Source: Polyangium sp. 15x6 (GTDB lineage: Bacteria > Myxococcota_A > Polyangia > Polyangiales > Polyangiaceae). Taken from it: 64,000 bases of DNA. Positions 49,203 to 63,200 of the stretch are shown one piece after another. Position 1 is the stretch's first letter; every line of letters begins with the position of its first letter. The position numbers were made by a program, and so were the translations under genes. The notes beneath the pieces are model-generated. The model was given only the letters and a program-made list of their open reading frames with translations. It ran no database searches and had not been told where the DNA came from. The stretch lies in assembly GCF_029960785.1 (NCBI RefSeq), contig NZ_JASBQE010000034.1, positions 1 to 64,000 on the forward strand, in the 5' to 3' direction.

Positions 49203-50930
49203 TCAGTAGTAGTCGCGCATCTGCTTGCGGATCTTCACGAGCGCCTGCTCCTGGAGCTGGCGGATGCGCTCGCGCGACAGGTTGTACTTGTCACCGATCT
49301 CCTTGAGCGTGAGCTCGTCCTCGTCGTCGAGGCCGAAACGCCAGCGGATGATGCGCGACTCGATCGGCGTCAGCGTGGTGAGCAGCCGACGAACCTCGTC
49401 GCTCCACTTGCGGTTCGCCAGGTGATCGAACGGCGAGAGCGCGTTCTCCTCCTGGAGGAAGTCGATGAACTTGCGCCCGTCCTCGTCGCCGACCGGGCGA
49501 TCGAGGGAGAACGGGGTTTCCGCGTAGAAGTCCTTCACCTTGTCGAGCTTCTCGCGCGGGACGCCGGTCTCCTTCTCGAGCTCCTCGATCGTCGGCTCGT
49601 GACCCGTGCGCGCGATGATCGCCTGGGTCGCGCGGGCGACGCGGTTGTACGTGTCGAGCATGTGCACCGGGATGCGAACCGCGCGGCCCTTGTCGGCGAG
49701 GGCGCGGCTGATCGCGTGCCGGATCCACCACGACGCGTACGTCGAGAAGCGGTAGCCGCGGTTGTGATCGAAGCGCTCGACCGCCTTCATGAGGCCGATG
49801 TTGCCCTCCTGGATGAGGTCGATCAGCGGGAGCCGGCCGCGGTTGTAGCGGCGCGCGATCGACACGACGAGGCGGAGGTTCGCCTTGACGAACCGGTTCT
49901 TCGCGTCGTGCTGCGCCTGGAACGTCTTCTCGACCCGATCGAGGTAACGCTTGTACGAAGGCGACATCGGCAGCGTCGGGCGCGGCGGCCGGATCGGCGC
50001 GCCTTCCTCCGTGTCGGCGATCGTGTCCTCCTCGAAGTCCGGCTCGCGCACGAGATCACGCGCGATGCTGCTGGCGCGCGACATCCAGAGGCGGTCGGAG
50101 TCCGGCAGGCGGATCACGTTGGCGAGCTCGTTCGTGAGCTGGCTCCACGCCTTCTCGTGCTCGGGCGCGAGCTTGTACTTCTGCTTCTTCGCGATCTTCA
50201 CGAGCTTCTGCAGCTCTTCGATCTGCGGCGCCTTCACCTCGTCCTCGCCGGCCTTCGCCACGTCCTCGGCGAGCGCGTCGAGCACGAACTCGGCCGCGGG
50301 CAGGTACGAGAGAAGCGCGACCCAGTGATCGATCTCCGTGCGCTCGACGGCACGCGCGGTCTCGAGCTCCTCCTCGGGGCCCATGACCGGGTGCAGCGCC
50401 ATGTCGCGGAAATACCGCGCGAGCATGGAGTCACCGCCACCCTCCTCGATGTCCTTGAGCTCGCGGTCGGCGTTGGTCCGGGGAGAATCCGGCCGGCTGA
50501 GCGGCGTGAACTCGAGGTCGATGAACTCGGCCGTCGTCGGCTCCGGATCGTGCATCTCGGGCCGCGGGCGAATGGCGGCGGCCTCTTCCGCGGCCGCGCC
50601 TTCGTCATCCAGCATGCCGATGTCGATGTCCGACGCGGCGAGCGGCTCCTTGGCGAGCGGCGGGTTCGGCGTCTTGCTGCGCGCGTCGTCGAGGAGAGCC
50701 TCGTCGTCGACCGGCGCCTGCGTTTGCTCGGGCTCCTGGCCCTTGGGCCGGCGCTCGATCGTTCCGCTGCGACGAACCGGGCGCGCGTTCGCGACGGCGG
50801 CGCCGCGACGACCGGGCGAGCTCCCACGGGCGGGCTTGGGGGCCGTGGCGGTGCGCGTCGTGGAGCCCGTCATCGCGGCCTTGGTGGAGGGGCGGTTGGC
50901 ATCGGGGCGGCGGGCGGTCGACGTGCTCAT
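49203..50930 (-). CDS. Sigma-70 family RNA polymerase sigma factor, primary-like
   Basis: A 575-residue sigma factor with an Arg/Pro/Ala-rich, disordered N arm (about 1-165) followed by region 1.2 ([22 protein letters not shown]), a non-conserved insert, region 2 ([41 protein letters not shown]), region 3 ([12 protein letters not shown]) and region 4 ([20 protein letters not shown] and [14 protein letters not shown]). These match the primary (RpoD/SigA) and closely related sigma factors. Whether it is the housekeeping factor or a group 2 relative is unclear; the N domain lacks an obvious region 1.1. ATG 50930 follows GAAGAGC; longer in-frame starts up to 51440 are possible but look non-coding. 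Confidence 0.93.
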   Translation of the reverse strand: MSTSTARRPDANRPSTKAAMTGSTTRTATAPKPARGSSPGRRGAAVANARPVRRSGTIERRPKGQEPEQTQAPVDDEALLDDARSKTPNPPLAKEPLAASDIDIGMLDDEGAAAEEAAAIRPRPEMHDPEPTTAEFIDLEFTPLSRPDSPRTNADRELKDIEEGGGDSMLARYFRDMALHPVMGPEEELETARAVERTEIDHWVALLSYLPAAEFVLDALAEDVAKAGEDEVKAPQIEELQKLVKIAKKQKYKLAPEHEKAWSQLTNELANVIRLPDSDRLWMSRASSIARDLVREPDFEEDTIADTEEGAPIRPPRPTLPMSPSYKRYLDRVEKTFQAQHDAKNRFVKANLRLVVSIARRYNRGRLPLIDLIQEGNIGLMKAVERFDHNRGYRFSTYASWWIRHAISRALADKGRAVRIPVHMLDTYNRVARATQAIIARTGHEPTIEELEKETGVPREKLDKVKDFYAETPFSLDRPVGDEDGRKFIDFLQEENALSPFDHLANRKWSDEVRRLLTTLTPIESRIIRWRFGLDDEDELTLKEIGDKYNLSRERIRQLQEQALVKIRKQMRDYY

Positions 50931-51406
50931 CTTGCTCTTCGTTGCGGTGGAGGGTTTTTCGTTCACTTCTTCGGAATCACCCTTTCGAGAGTGGAAGCTC
51001 TCGGCGGGGTCAAGGAGGGATCGGTCCGGGCTCGTCGGGGTTTCGAAGCTCGCCATGGCTGGGCCCTTGTTCCCGCTGCCCGATAGGGGGCTGAACGGGG
51101 GATTGTGCGGTTTGATTCCGGTGGATCCTCTCCGAGAAGAAATCGGCTGGCTCGGGCCGCCGTTCACGGATGCAATGCTGGAGACTGGATCGCTCGTCTT
51201 CTCGATGAATTCTGCAAATTTCATGCCGTCATCGGTGTATGTTCCCGAATTTCCCGCTCCCGGGTCGGGCCTATCGCCGGTCGGCATGCTAGGAGCATCC
51301 TCCGACGAGGCATGCAGGGAGGCCGGCTCCCCGACATGCGAGGCGGTGGGCGGCGGGCTGCCTCGATGGCGGTGTGCTCCCATGCTTACGCGCTCCGTTG
51401 TAGTCG
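50931..51406. other. Intergenic region between the sigma factor and an ABC exporter
   Basis: 476 bp between divergent genes, with lower GC than its surroundings. An open frame extends the sigma factor upstream to 51440, but its composition is not protein-like and no good ribosome binding site marks another start. A weak TTGACC lies on the minus strand at 51008-51013. No RNA gene or repeat was seen. Confidence 0.45.
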
Positions 51407-53124
51407 ATGATGCCGACTGAGAACACGTCCAGTCGGACATTCGTCTTGCGTGTCATTCACGAGCTCCGCCGGGATCGGCGAAACTGTTGGATGTTTTCTG
51501 GGGCTACCCTGGTGCAGGCGATAGCCCATGGAATCTTGGCTTCGTGCGCTGGCCTTCTCGGGCAAGCGCTGATGGGTAGGCAACTTGCTTCCTTCAGCGC
51601 CCTTGTCGACCCCCACGACGCCCTGCATCATCCGATTTTTCTGGCTTCTATCGGTCTCGGGGCGTCCCTTGTAAAGACGGCAGCCAGCACCTTCTCCATC
51701 TACGGTCAGAAGCGGGCTGTCTTTCAGGTCGGAAACGCAATTCGGCGCACGATCACCGCCGGGATCGTGCTGCAAGGACAAGCGCCGAGCGCGGCCGCCG
51801 CCTCCCTCGCCGCGATCACCGTGCGAATCCGCGACGTCGAGCGCGGCGTCGATGAAGGTGTGCTCGCGGCCGCTCGTGCAATTGCACACCTCGTTCCGCT
51901 CGCCGTGGCGCTTCTCTGCCTGTCCTCGCGTCTCGCGATCGCCGCGATCCTGCTGCTCACGCCGTTCGCGCTGATCCTGGCCTCCGCGCGGCGGTTCGTC
52001 CGGGGGCATCACGCGCGGTCGGCGCGCCTCGCAGAGGGCCTGCATTCCGCTGTAGACGAGCTGGTACGGCACCTGGATCTATGGCGAACGTACGGAGCCG
52101 CGCGGCGGGTTCACGCAGCGCTGGGAAAGGCCGGAGACGAGGCCGGTCGCGCCGCCGCGCGGGCCGAAGCGACGCGTGGCGCGATTTCCGGCGCGAACGA
52201 GGTGCTCGCCGCAGCCGCGTTGCTGGGCCTCGTCGTCTGGATCGAGCGATCCCAGCCTTCACTCGGGGATGGGTCGCTCGTCGCATTCGCGGCGGTGTTT
52301 TTTATGACGTATCGGCCGCTGCGCGATCTCGGAGATGCGCGGACGGCGATCGAGCGAGGCGCAGCGTCGCTCGAGGCGCTCGAAGCAAGCGTGCAGGTCG
52401 GAGGCGCTGAGGCAGCGCTCGAAGCGGCCGAGGCGGCGAGTGTGCAAGGGGCGCGCAGTCGGTTCCGGCTGGCGCGGCTGTCGGTCGAAGGGCTGCGCTT
52501 CGACGTGGGCGGCGTGAGCGGGCGGGCGGTGCGGTTCACAGCAGAGCCAGGGCAGATCGTGGCGATCGTGGGGCCGACGGGGAGCGGGAAGACGACGCTG
52601 CTCCGAGGGCTGCTCGGGCTCGTGCCCGCGACGGAAGGGGCCCTTCGTTACGATGGGGAGGAGCTGACGCGCGCCGGGGTCGGTCCAGACGAACGGCCGT
52701 TCGCGTGGGTGCCGCAAGAGGCGGCGATCGTGTCGGGGACGATCGAGGAGAACGTGGGGCTCGGCGCGAAGAATGCGCCCGCCGCGGAGATCCGGCGGGC
52801 GCTCGCGGAGGTGGGAGGGCTCGGGCTGGCCGAGGCGAGAAGGGGGGCGAGGATCGTGGGTGGAGGGCACGAGCTCTCGGGCGGAGAGAGGCAGCTCGTG
52901 GCGATCGCGCGCGCGGTCGCGAGCCATCAGCCGGTGCTGCTCCTGGACGAGCCGACGTCAGGGCTCGATGCCGAGGCCGAGGCGCGCGTGCTTTCAGCGC
53001 TCGCGGCGCAGCGAGGCACGCGGACGATCTTGATCGTGACGCATCGGCCGGGGCCGCTTTCGATCGCCGATGAGGTGATCTCGTTCGAGGGATCGGCGGC
53101 CGTCGCGGCCCCGGCGCTCGCAGC

Positions 53125-53134
<10 letters not shown>
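51407..53134 (+). CDS. ABC exporter half-transporter (membrane and ATPase domains fused)
   Basis: A 575-residue type IV ABC exporter. Six predicted helices (about 30-300) include [18 protein letters not shown] and the [21 protein letters not shown] region. The ATPase domain has Walker [24 protein letters not shown], Walker [13 protein letters not shown] and the H-loop VTHRP. It should work as a homodimer, since no second half is adjacent; the substrate is unknown. The N terminus and start (ATG 51407 or 51410) lack a ribosome binding site. It overlaps the convergent pheS by 10 bp. Confidence 0.92.
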
Positions 53135-54195
<1,061 letters not shown>

Positions 54196-54211
54196 GCCCC
54201 GACCTCCCGGC

Positions 54212-54565
54212 CTAGCGGCTTCCGCCCGCGAGCTTCACGATCGCGCCGAACGACGCCGGATCGTGGATGGCGAGCTCCGACAGGACCTTCCGATCGAGCG
54301 AGACGTTCGCCTTCTTGAGCGCGCTCATGAGGCGGGAGTACGTCGTGCCGTTCGTGCGGGCACCGGCGTTGATGCGGACGATCCAGAGGCGCCTGAAATC
54401 CCGCTTCTTCAGCTTGCGGCTGATGTAGCCGTACTCCCACGCGTGGCGCAGGACCTCGACGGCTTGGCGGTAGCGGTTCTTCCTGCCAAGGAAATAGCCC
54501 TCGGTCAGGTTCAGGACGCGGTTACGACGACGACGGGCTTTGAACCCACGCTTGACTCTCGGCAT
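54212..54565 (-). CDS. rplT: 50S ribosomal protein L20
   Basis: A 117-residue ribosomal protein essential for early 50S assembly; it opens PRVKRGFKARRRRNRVLN and has LWIVRINAGARTNGTTYSR, both diagnostic. L20 represses its own operon in many bacteria by binding the leader. GAGGAG precedes the ATG. Downstream of rpmI and upstream of pheS, a conserved gene order. Confidence 0.98.
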   Translation of the reverse strand: MPRVKRGFKARRRRNRVLNLTEGYFLGRKNRYRQAVEVLRHAWEYGYISRKLKKRDFRRLWIVRINAGARTNGTTYSRLMSALKKANVSLDRKVLSELAIHDPASFGAIVKLAGGSR

Positions 54566-54589
54566 TGGGCGCTCCTCTCTTGCTCGGGA

Positions 54590-54787
54590 TCAGCGGTAGG
54601 GGAGAAGGAGCTTCACACGCCCCTCCATCGCGGTGTCGACGGTGTCGTTCTTGCGGAGACGGCGCAGGCGCTTCTTGCTCTTCTCCTGCATGCAGTGATT
54701 CAAGCCGCCCTTGCTCCGGCGGATCTTGCCGGAGCCAGTGACGCGAAAGCGCTTCGCGGCGGCCCGGTTCGTCTTCATCTTGGGCAT
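54590..54787 (-). CDS. rpmI: 50S ribosomal protein L35
   Basis: A 65-residue ribosomal protein: PKMKTNRAAAKRFRVTGSGKI, SKGGLNHCMQEKSKKRLRRLR. ATG 54787 follows GAGAAGG and is the correct start; a longer frame is rejected. It is the first gene of rpmI-rplT-pheS. infC, which normally precedes rpmI, is missing here: the next gene upstream is on the other strand. Confidence 0.97.
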   Translation of the reverse strand: MPKMKTNRAAAKRFRVTGSGKIRRSKGGLNHCMQEKSKKRLRRLRKNDTVDTAMEGRVKLLLPYR

Positions 54788-54829
54788 GATGCCTTCTCGC
54801 TCCCGTGAGGGGTGCGCTCTGCCTGGCCT

Positions 54830-54848
54830 CGCTCCGACCGTCGGAGCG
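54830..54848 (-). promoter_or_regulatory. Hairpin in the rpmI-rplT leader
   Basis: An 8-bp perfect stem (CGCTCCGA and TCGGAGCG, loop CCG) lies 43-61 nt upstream of the rpmI start on the minus strand, in the divergent region shared with the ferredoxin-ASKHA gene. It may be an autoregulatory leader element for L20 or an operator. Confidence 0.45.
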
Positions 54849-54949
54849 CCGTTCGAAACCAAGGTAGATGCGGCGGGGCGAGCTTTATGGCGGACGGGTG
54901 CGGGGGTTGTCAAGGCCGCGAGAAGCCCCAAGAGCTAGCCTCCCGACCC

Positions 54950-56485
54950 ATGCTCGTCCGCGCCACCTTCGAAGAGCCGTCCAGCGACGGTACCCCCGTC
55001 CGTACCACCGTGAGCTTCCACGCTGGACATTCGCTCCTGGAAATCGCGCATTCGCGCGGAATCGCGATCAACGCGCCCTGCGGCGGTCGAGGTTCGTGCG
55101 GGAAATGCATCGTCCGCGTGCTCGCCGGGAACGTGGCGCCGACCGAGGAGGACCGGGCCGTCCTGAGCGAGGGCATGATCCGCGAGGGCCTGCGACTGTC
55201 GTGCCGGATCCGGCCGCGCACGCCCGTCACGGTGGAGGTGCAGAGCCGGTTCGATCTGCGCGCGGCGCCGAGCGTGACGAGGCTCGCGGCCGGGGAGCTG
55301 CCGAAGGTCGTGGATGCGGCGGTGGATCTCGGGTCGACGAGCGTGCAGCTCCGGACGATCGATCCGGAGACGCGCGAGGTGCTCGGCGAGGCGAGTGTGC
55401 TGAACCGGCAGGTGCGTCGCGGTCACGACGTGATGACGCGGCTGACGCACGCGCTGCAAGGAAAGCAGGCGCGCGAGGAGCTGACGGAGGACGCACGCGA
55501 GACGCTGCGGCTGCTCGAAGGCGCGGCGCGCGGGCGGATCTTCCCGGAAGACGGCGCGATCCGGAGGTGGGTCGTGGCCGCGAACAGCGCGATGACGACG
55601 CTGCTCTGGGGCGAGGACGTGACGAGCCTGGCCGAAGCGCCGTACACGCCGCCGTTCTTCGACGAGCGGACCGGGCCGGCCGCGGACCTGGGTTTGTCCG
55701 GGGAGACGCTGACGACGTTCCCGCTGCTCGGATCGTTCGTCGGCGGTGACACGGCCGCGGCGGTGCTCGCGGCCGAGCTCGATCGGCCGGGTCCTCCGCG
55801 CATGTTGATCGACATCGGGACGAACACGGAGATCGTGCTCGCGCACGAGGGCACGCTCTACACGTCGTCGACGCCCGCGGGGCCGGCGTTCGAAGGAGGA
55901 AACATCTCGGTCGGGATGCGCGCGGAGCCGGGCGCGATCGTGCGGGTCGAGGTGCGCGACGACGGGGCCATTCGCGCGACGACGATCGGGACGGTGAAGG
56001 CAAAAGGGATCTGCGGGACGGGGCTGCTCGAGGTGCTGGGCGAGCTCGTGCGCGCAGGGCTCGTGGCGAAGGACGGCGCGATCGCGTCGGGAGCGGATCG
56101 CATCACGCTCGCGCGAGGCGTGGATCTCCTGCAGATGGACATTCGCGAGCTGCAGCTCGCGAAGGGCGCGCTGCGGGCGGCGACGAAGCTGCTCTGCACG
56201 ACGGCCGGGATCCGGGACAAGGACCTCGCGCGCGTGTCGGTGGCGGGCGCGTTCGGGACGCACCTCCGGCACGACGTGGCGATCCGGCTCGGGATGCTCC
56301 CGGAGGTGGATCCGTCGGCGGTCGTCGCGGTGGGCAACGCGTCGCTCGAAGGCGCGACGGTGTTCGCGCGCGATCCGGAGGCGGCGCGGGCGAGGCTCGC
56401 GGATGTCCGGTCGCGGATCCGGCACGTCGAGCTCGCGACCCGTGACGATTTCCAGGATGTCTTCGTGGCGAGCCTCGATTTCTGA
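54950..56485 (+). CDS. [2Fe-2S] ferredoxin-ASKHA protein (corrinoid-reactivator type)
   Basis: A 511-residue protein with an N-terminal plant-type ferredoxin domain (about 1-95; Cys44, Cys50, Cys53 and Cys85 in CGGRGSCGKC and LSCRIRP) and a long ASKHA (actin-like ATPase) region (about 120-500; VDAAVDLGSTSVQL, IDIGTNTEIVLAHE, VAGAFGTHL). This combination is the reductive activator (RACE) of corrinoid methyltransferases. No methyltransferase or corrinoid protein is in the window, so its client is unknown. ATG 54950 is chosen as the family start. Confidence 0.92.
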   Translation: MLVRATFEEPSSDGTPVRTTVSFHAGHSLLEIAHSRGIAINAPCGGRGSCGKCIVRVLAGNVAPTEEDRAVLSEGMIREGLRLSCRIRPRTPVTVEVQSRFDLRAAPSVTRLAAGELPKVVDAAVDLGSTSVQLRTIDPETREVLGEASVLNRQVRRGHDVMTRLTHALQGKQAREELTEDARETLRLLEGAARGRIFPEDGAIRRWVVAANSAMTTLLWGEDVTSLAEAPYTPPFFDERTGPAADLGLSGETLTTFPLLGSFVGGDTAAAVLAAELDRPGPPRMLIDIGTNTEIVLAHEGTLYTSSTPAGPAFEGGNISVGMRAEPGAIVRVEVRDDGAIRATTIGTVKAKGICGTGLLEVLGELVRAGLVAKDGAIASGADRITLARGVDLLQMDIRELQLAKGALRAATKLLCTTAGIRDKDLARVSVAGAFGTHLRHDVAIRLGMLPEVDPSAVVAVGNASLEGATVFARDPEAARARLADVRSRIRHVELATRDDFQDVFVASLDF

Positions 56486-56542
56486 ACGACCTTTCGCGCA
56501 CACATCGACGGTGCCGCGTTCCGGTGCTAACTCGCCCGCCCG

Positions 56543-59914
<3,372 letters not shown>

Positions 59915-59927
59915 GAGACTACGAGGG

Positions 59928-59952
59928 CCGCCGGCGTTCGATGCGCCGGCGG
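59928..59952. terminator. Bidirectional hairpin between carB and the small membrane protein
   Basis: CCGCCGGCG pairs with CGCCGGCGG (9 bp) around a 7-nt loop, 13 bp after carB and directly before the stop of the convergent small gene. No clear U tract. Confidence 0.65.
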
Positions 59953-59953
59953 T

Positions 59954-60220
59954 CTACGTGTCCTTCGGATCCTTCGTGTCGTTCTTGCTCGCGTCGTTCG
60001 CGTTGCGGTCGTCGTCCTGGTCCGACGATTCGCGGCGCTCGCGCGGCGTCAGCGCCGCGGTGAGGGCCACCGCGAGCGCGCCGACGACGACGCTCCCGTA
60101 AAAGAGAATGTCGATGGCGCTGCCCGCGGACGAGCAGTTCGCGCCCGGGCCGAGGCGCACCGCGAGCACGCCTTCGGGCAGCTCGGGCGGCCCCTCCGGC
60201 GTGCTCGCGCGTTCGGTCAC
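59954..60220 (-). CDS. Small single-pass membrane protein coupled to the transglutaminase gene
   Basis: 88 residues, not recognised. Pro/Glu-rich start, one hydrophobic helix (AIDILFYGSVVVGALAVALTAAL), and a charged tail of Asp/Asn/Lys (SSDQDDDRNANDASKND). GTG 60220 overlaps the stop of the large TPR/transglutaminase gene (GTGA), so it is translated from the same message. Existence is supported by the coupling and composition; the longer upstream frame is a shadow. Confidence 0.65.
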   Translation of the reverse strand: MTERASTPEGPPELPEGVLAVRLGPGANCSSAGSAIDILFYGSVVVGALAVALTAALTPRERRESSDQDDDRNANDASKNDTKDPKDT

Positions 60221-63200
60221 TTGCCCACCACGATGCGCTGGCCGAAGGCCCGATCGACGGCCTCGCAGAACGAGCGGAACGCCTCGTATTCGGCCGGCGT
60301 GACACGCGCCTTCTTGAACGACAGGCCCGTCCGCACCGTGACCTTGCCCGGCGCTTGCTCGACCGTGACGTGGAACGCGCCGAACGGCGTGTCGAGCTTC
60401 TGCGCCGTAGGCGCCGCGCGCACCTTCATGCCCGCGGGCACCTTGATGACCCACTCCTCTTCACGGCTCGTGAGCGCCGAGAGCGTGACGTCGAGCGTGC
60501 GCTTCGACGAAGGCGCGAGCTCGGCGACGAGGCGCGGCGTGATGCTGGCGGGCACGCTGAGCGCGTCGCCCTCGCGACGCGCGAAGCTCGTGGCCTTGCC
60601 GCGGGTGCGGATCTTCACGGCCTGCTCGACATCGTCGAGGTCGCCCGTCTCCACGCCCGCGCGGCCCTTTTCGAGCTCGATCGGGCCGAAGTCCGAGGCG
60701 AGGTCCTGCGACGCGCGCTCGTGGCGCGTGCCCTCGGCGAGGTAACGACGTCGCCAGTCGGGCGCGTACGCGCCGGTCACCTGCACGTCGGACACGAGCT
60801 GCGCCGAGCCGCCATCCGCGAGCGTCACGTCGACGTGGCGGCGCGTGAGCGACTGCTCCGGTGGCGGCTGCGGCAGCCGCACGAGCTTGGGTTTGCCCTC
60901 GTTCACGAGCAGGCCGATCGCCGCGCGATCCATCACGGGCAGCTCCATCGAGCCCGTATGCTCGGCCGTGCCGTCGAGGTAGAGGTCCATCGAGGGCACG
61001 TAGACGATCGCGTGATCGAACGGCGCGAGGCTCGCGGGCTCGGGCGCGATGTCGCCGCGCATGCGCGTGCGGAGCAGGACGATCGTCGAGTTGATGCCGA
61101 GCTCGCGCAGCATCGTGACGATCAAGGTCGCCTTGTCCTTGCAGTCGCCCCAGCCGCGCGCGAGCGTCTGCGCGGCGCGGCGTGGCCGGATGCCCTCGAT
61201 GCCGAACTCGAGCGCGACGTAACGCGTCTGCGTGGCGAACTTGTAGATCGCCTTCACCTTCGCGGCGTCGTCGGTCAGGCCCTTCGTGAGCTCGCGGGCG
61301 CGCTTGCGCACCTCGTCGTCGACGTCGAACTGCTCGCGCGCGAGGCCCCAGTACCACGCGCCCACCGCGTCCCACGTGTCGAACGTGGAGACGTGCACGG
61401 TGCCGAGCACCTCGGACCACGGCGGCATGTTGGACTCGGGCGCGAGCGCAGGGACGTTCGTCCCCGTGAAGCGGTAGATGCGCTTGTCGCCCTCCTCCTT
61501 CACGTCCTCGACGAGCCCGGGGAGGCGGTCGGTGCGGATGAAGAAGCGGCGCGACTTCGGCGTGATGAGGACGTACTCGCTGCTCGCGATGGGCTTGTCG
61601 TTCTGGAGGTACTGGACCTCGCCGAAGTAGTCGCTCTTCTCGTTGCGCGGCGCGACGTCCTCCACGCGGTAGCGGAGCTCCACGACGTCGCCCGCGTTGA
61701 GGCGCGGGAAGAGGACGACGAACGCGCGCTGCGACGTGTACATCGAGATCGCGGGGTTGTCCGCGGCGCCCTCGCCGCTCTCGATCGCCTCGTCGATCTT
61801 CCCGTTCGCGCGATAGACGCGGGCGGCGCGCAGATCGACGGTCTGGCGATCGGCCTCGTAGGCGAAGTCGTACTGCCGCGCCGACGCGGCGCTCTCGTCG
61901 GTGAGCGGCTGGAAGACGACCTGGTGGAAGCGGCTCGCGAGGCCGTTCGGGTAGACCGTCGTCACCGTGAGGTTGCGCATGAAGCGCATCGGGTAGCCCT
62001 GCGCGGCCTCCTTGCGCATCGGCAGGAACTTCTCGGGCGCCCACGCGTACGCCTCGTCCGCGCGCGGCGCCTTCGGCTCGATGTGCTCGACGTACTCGCG
62101 CACCTCCTTCGCCTGCGGGACGATCGTGAGGATCTGCCGCAAGAGGTCGAGCTGCTTGTCGCGATCGCCTTCCTCTCCGTAGAGATCGGAGAGCGCGCGC
62201 AGCGTCTGCACGTCTTCCGGCGCCATCGCCAGCGCTTGCTGGTAGGTCGCGAGCGCGCGGTCCTTCTGCCCGAGCGCGCGGTACGTGCGCGCCGCGAGCC
62301 CACGCGCCCACGCCGAGCCCGCGTCGACGCCGAGGAAACGATTGAGCCACCGCTCCGCGCCCGCGGCGTCGCGACGCGCCACCGCGAGCTCCACCTTCTG
62401 GCTCAGGAAGTCGGCGTCGTCGAAGCGCAGCGACGCGTAACGCGCCTCGACCTCCTCGGCCTCGGTGTCGCGACCGAGCGAGCGAAGTTGCGCGGCGAGC
62501 GCAGACAGGAGCGAGACGCAGCGCGGGTTCTTCTGCACTGCCTTCTCCAGCATGCCGAGCGCGGTGCGCTTGAGGCCCGCTTCGACGGAGAGCTCGACCA
62601 GGCCGAGCGTGCCGCCGAGGTTGTCCGGGTCGAGCGCGAGGATGCGCTCGTAGATCGGCACCGCGTCGCGCCAGTTCGCTCCGGTGCGCGCGAGGTGCGC
62701 CTCGGAGAGCAAGACGTCGAGCTTCTCCTCGTTCGTCTTCGCGAGCGCGCTCGCGCGTTCGACCCACGCGCGCCGCTGGTTCCGATCTTCCGCGAGCTCG
62801 CCTGCGAGCAGGAGCCTCTGCACCGTGGGCTCGGCCTCGGCGGCGCGGCGCGCGAGGTCGCGCGCCTTGTGCTCGGCTTTCGGATCACCGCCGGTGATCG
62901 CGAGGTACCGCGCGTAGTGCTCCAGCGCGGCGGGCGCGGGGTTCTTGCCGGACGTGACCGCCTCGAACGCCTGCACGGGCCCGACCACGCGGCTTTGCTC
63001 CTTCGGCTCCTTCTTCTTCGCGCGCTCCATCATCGCGTCGGCGGCCTCGGTGCTCGCTTCGAGGTCCGCGCGCACCTCGACGTCGAGGTCGGGCTTGCCG
63101 GTCTCGTCGCCGATGCGCAGCGCGAACTTCGGCGCGTCCTCGTCGCCGCAGACCTTCACCGTGATGCGGCTGAACGTCGGGCGCAGCGTCACGGTCGTCG

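Noticed and set aside
51105-51410. Small open frame in the sigma factor-ABC exporter gap
   Set aside because: No ribosome binding site, no protein-like composition and out of step with the local codon bias.
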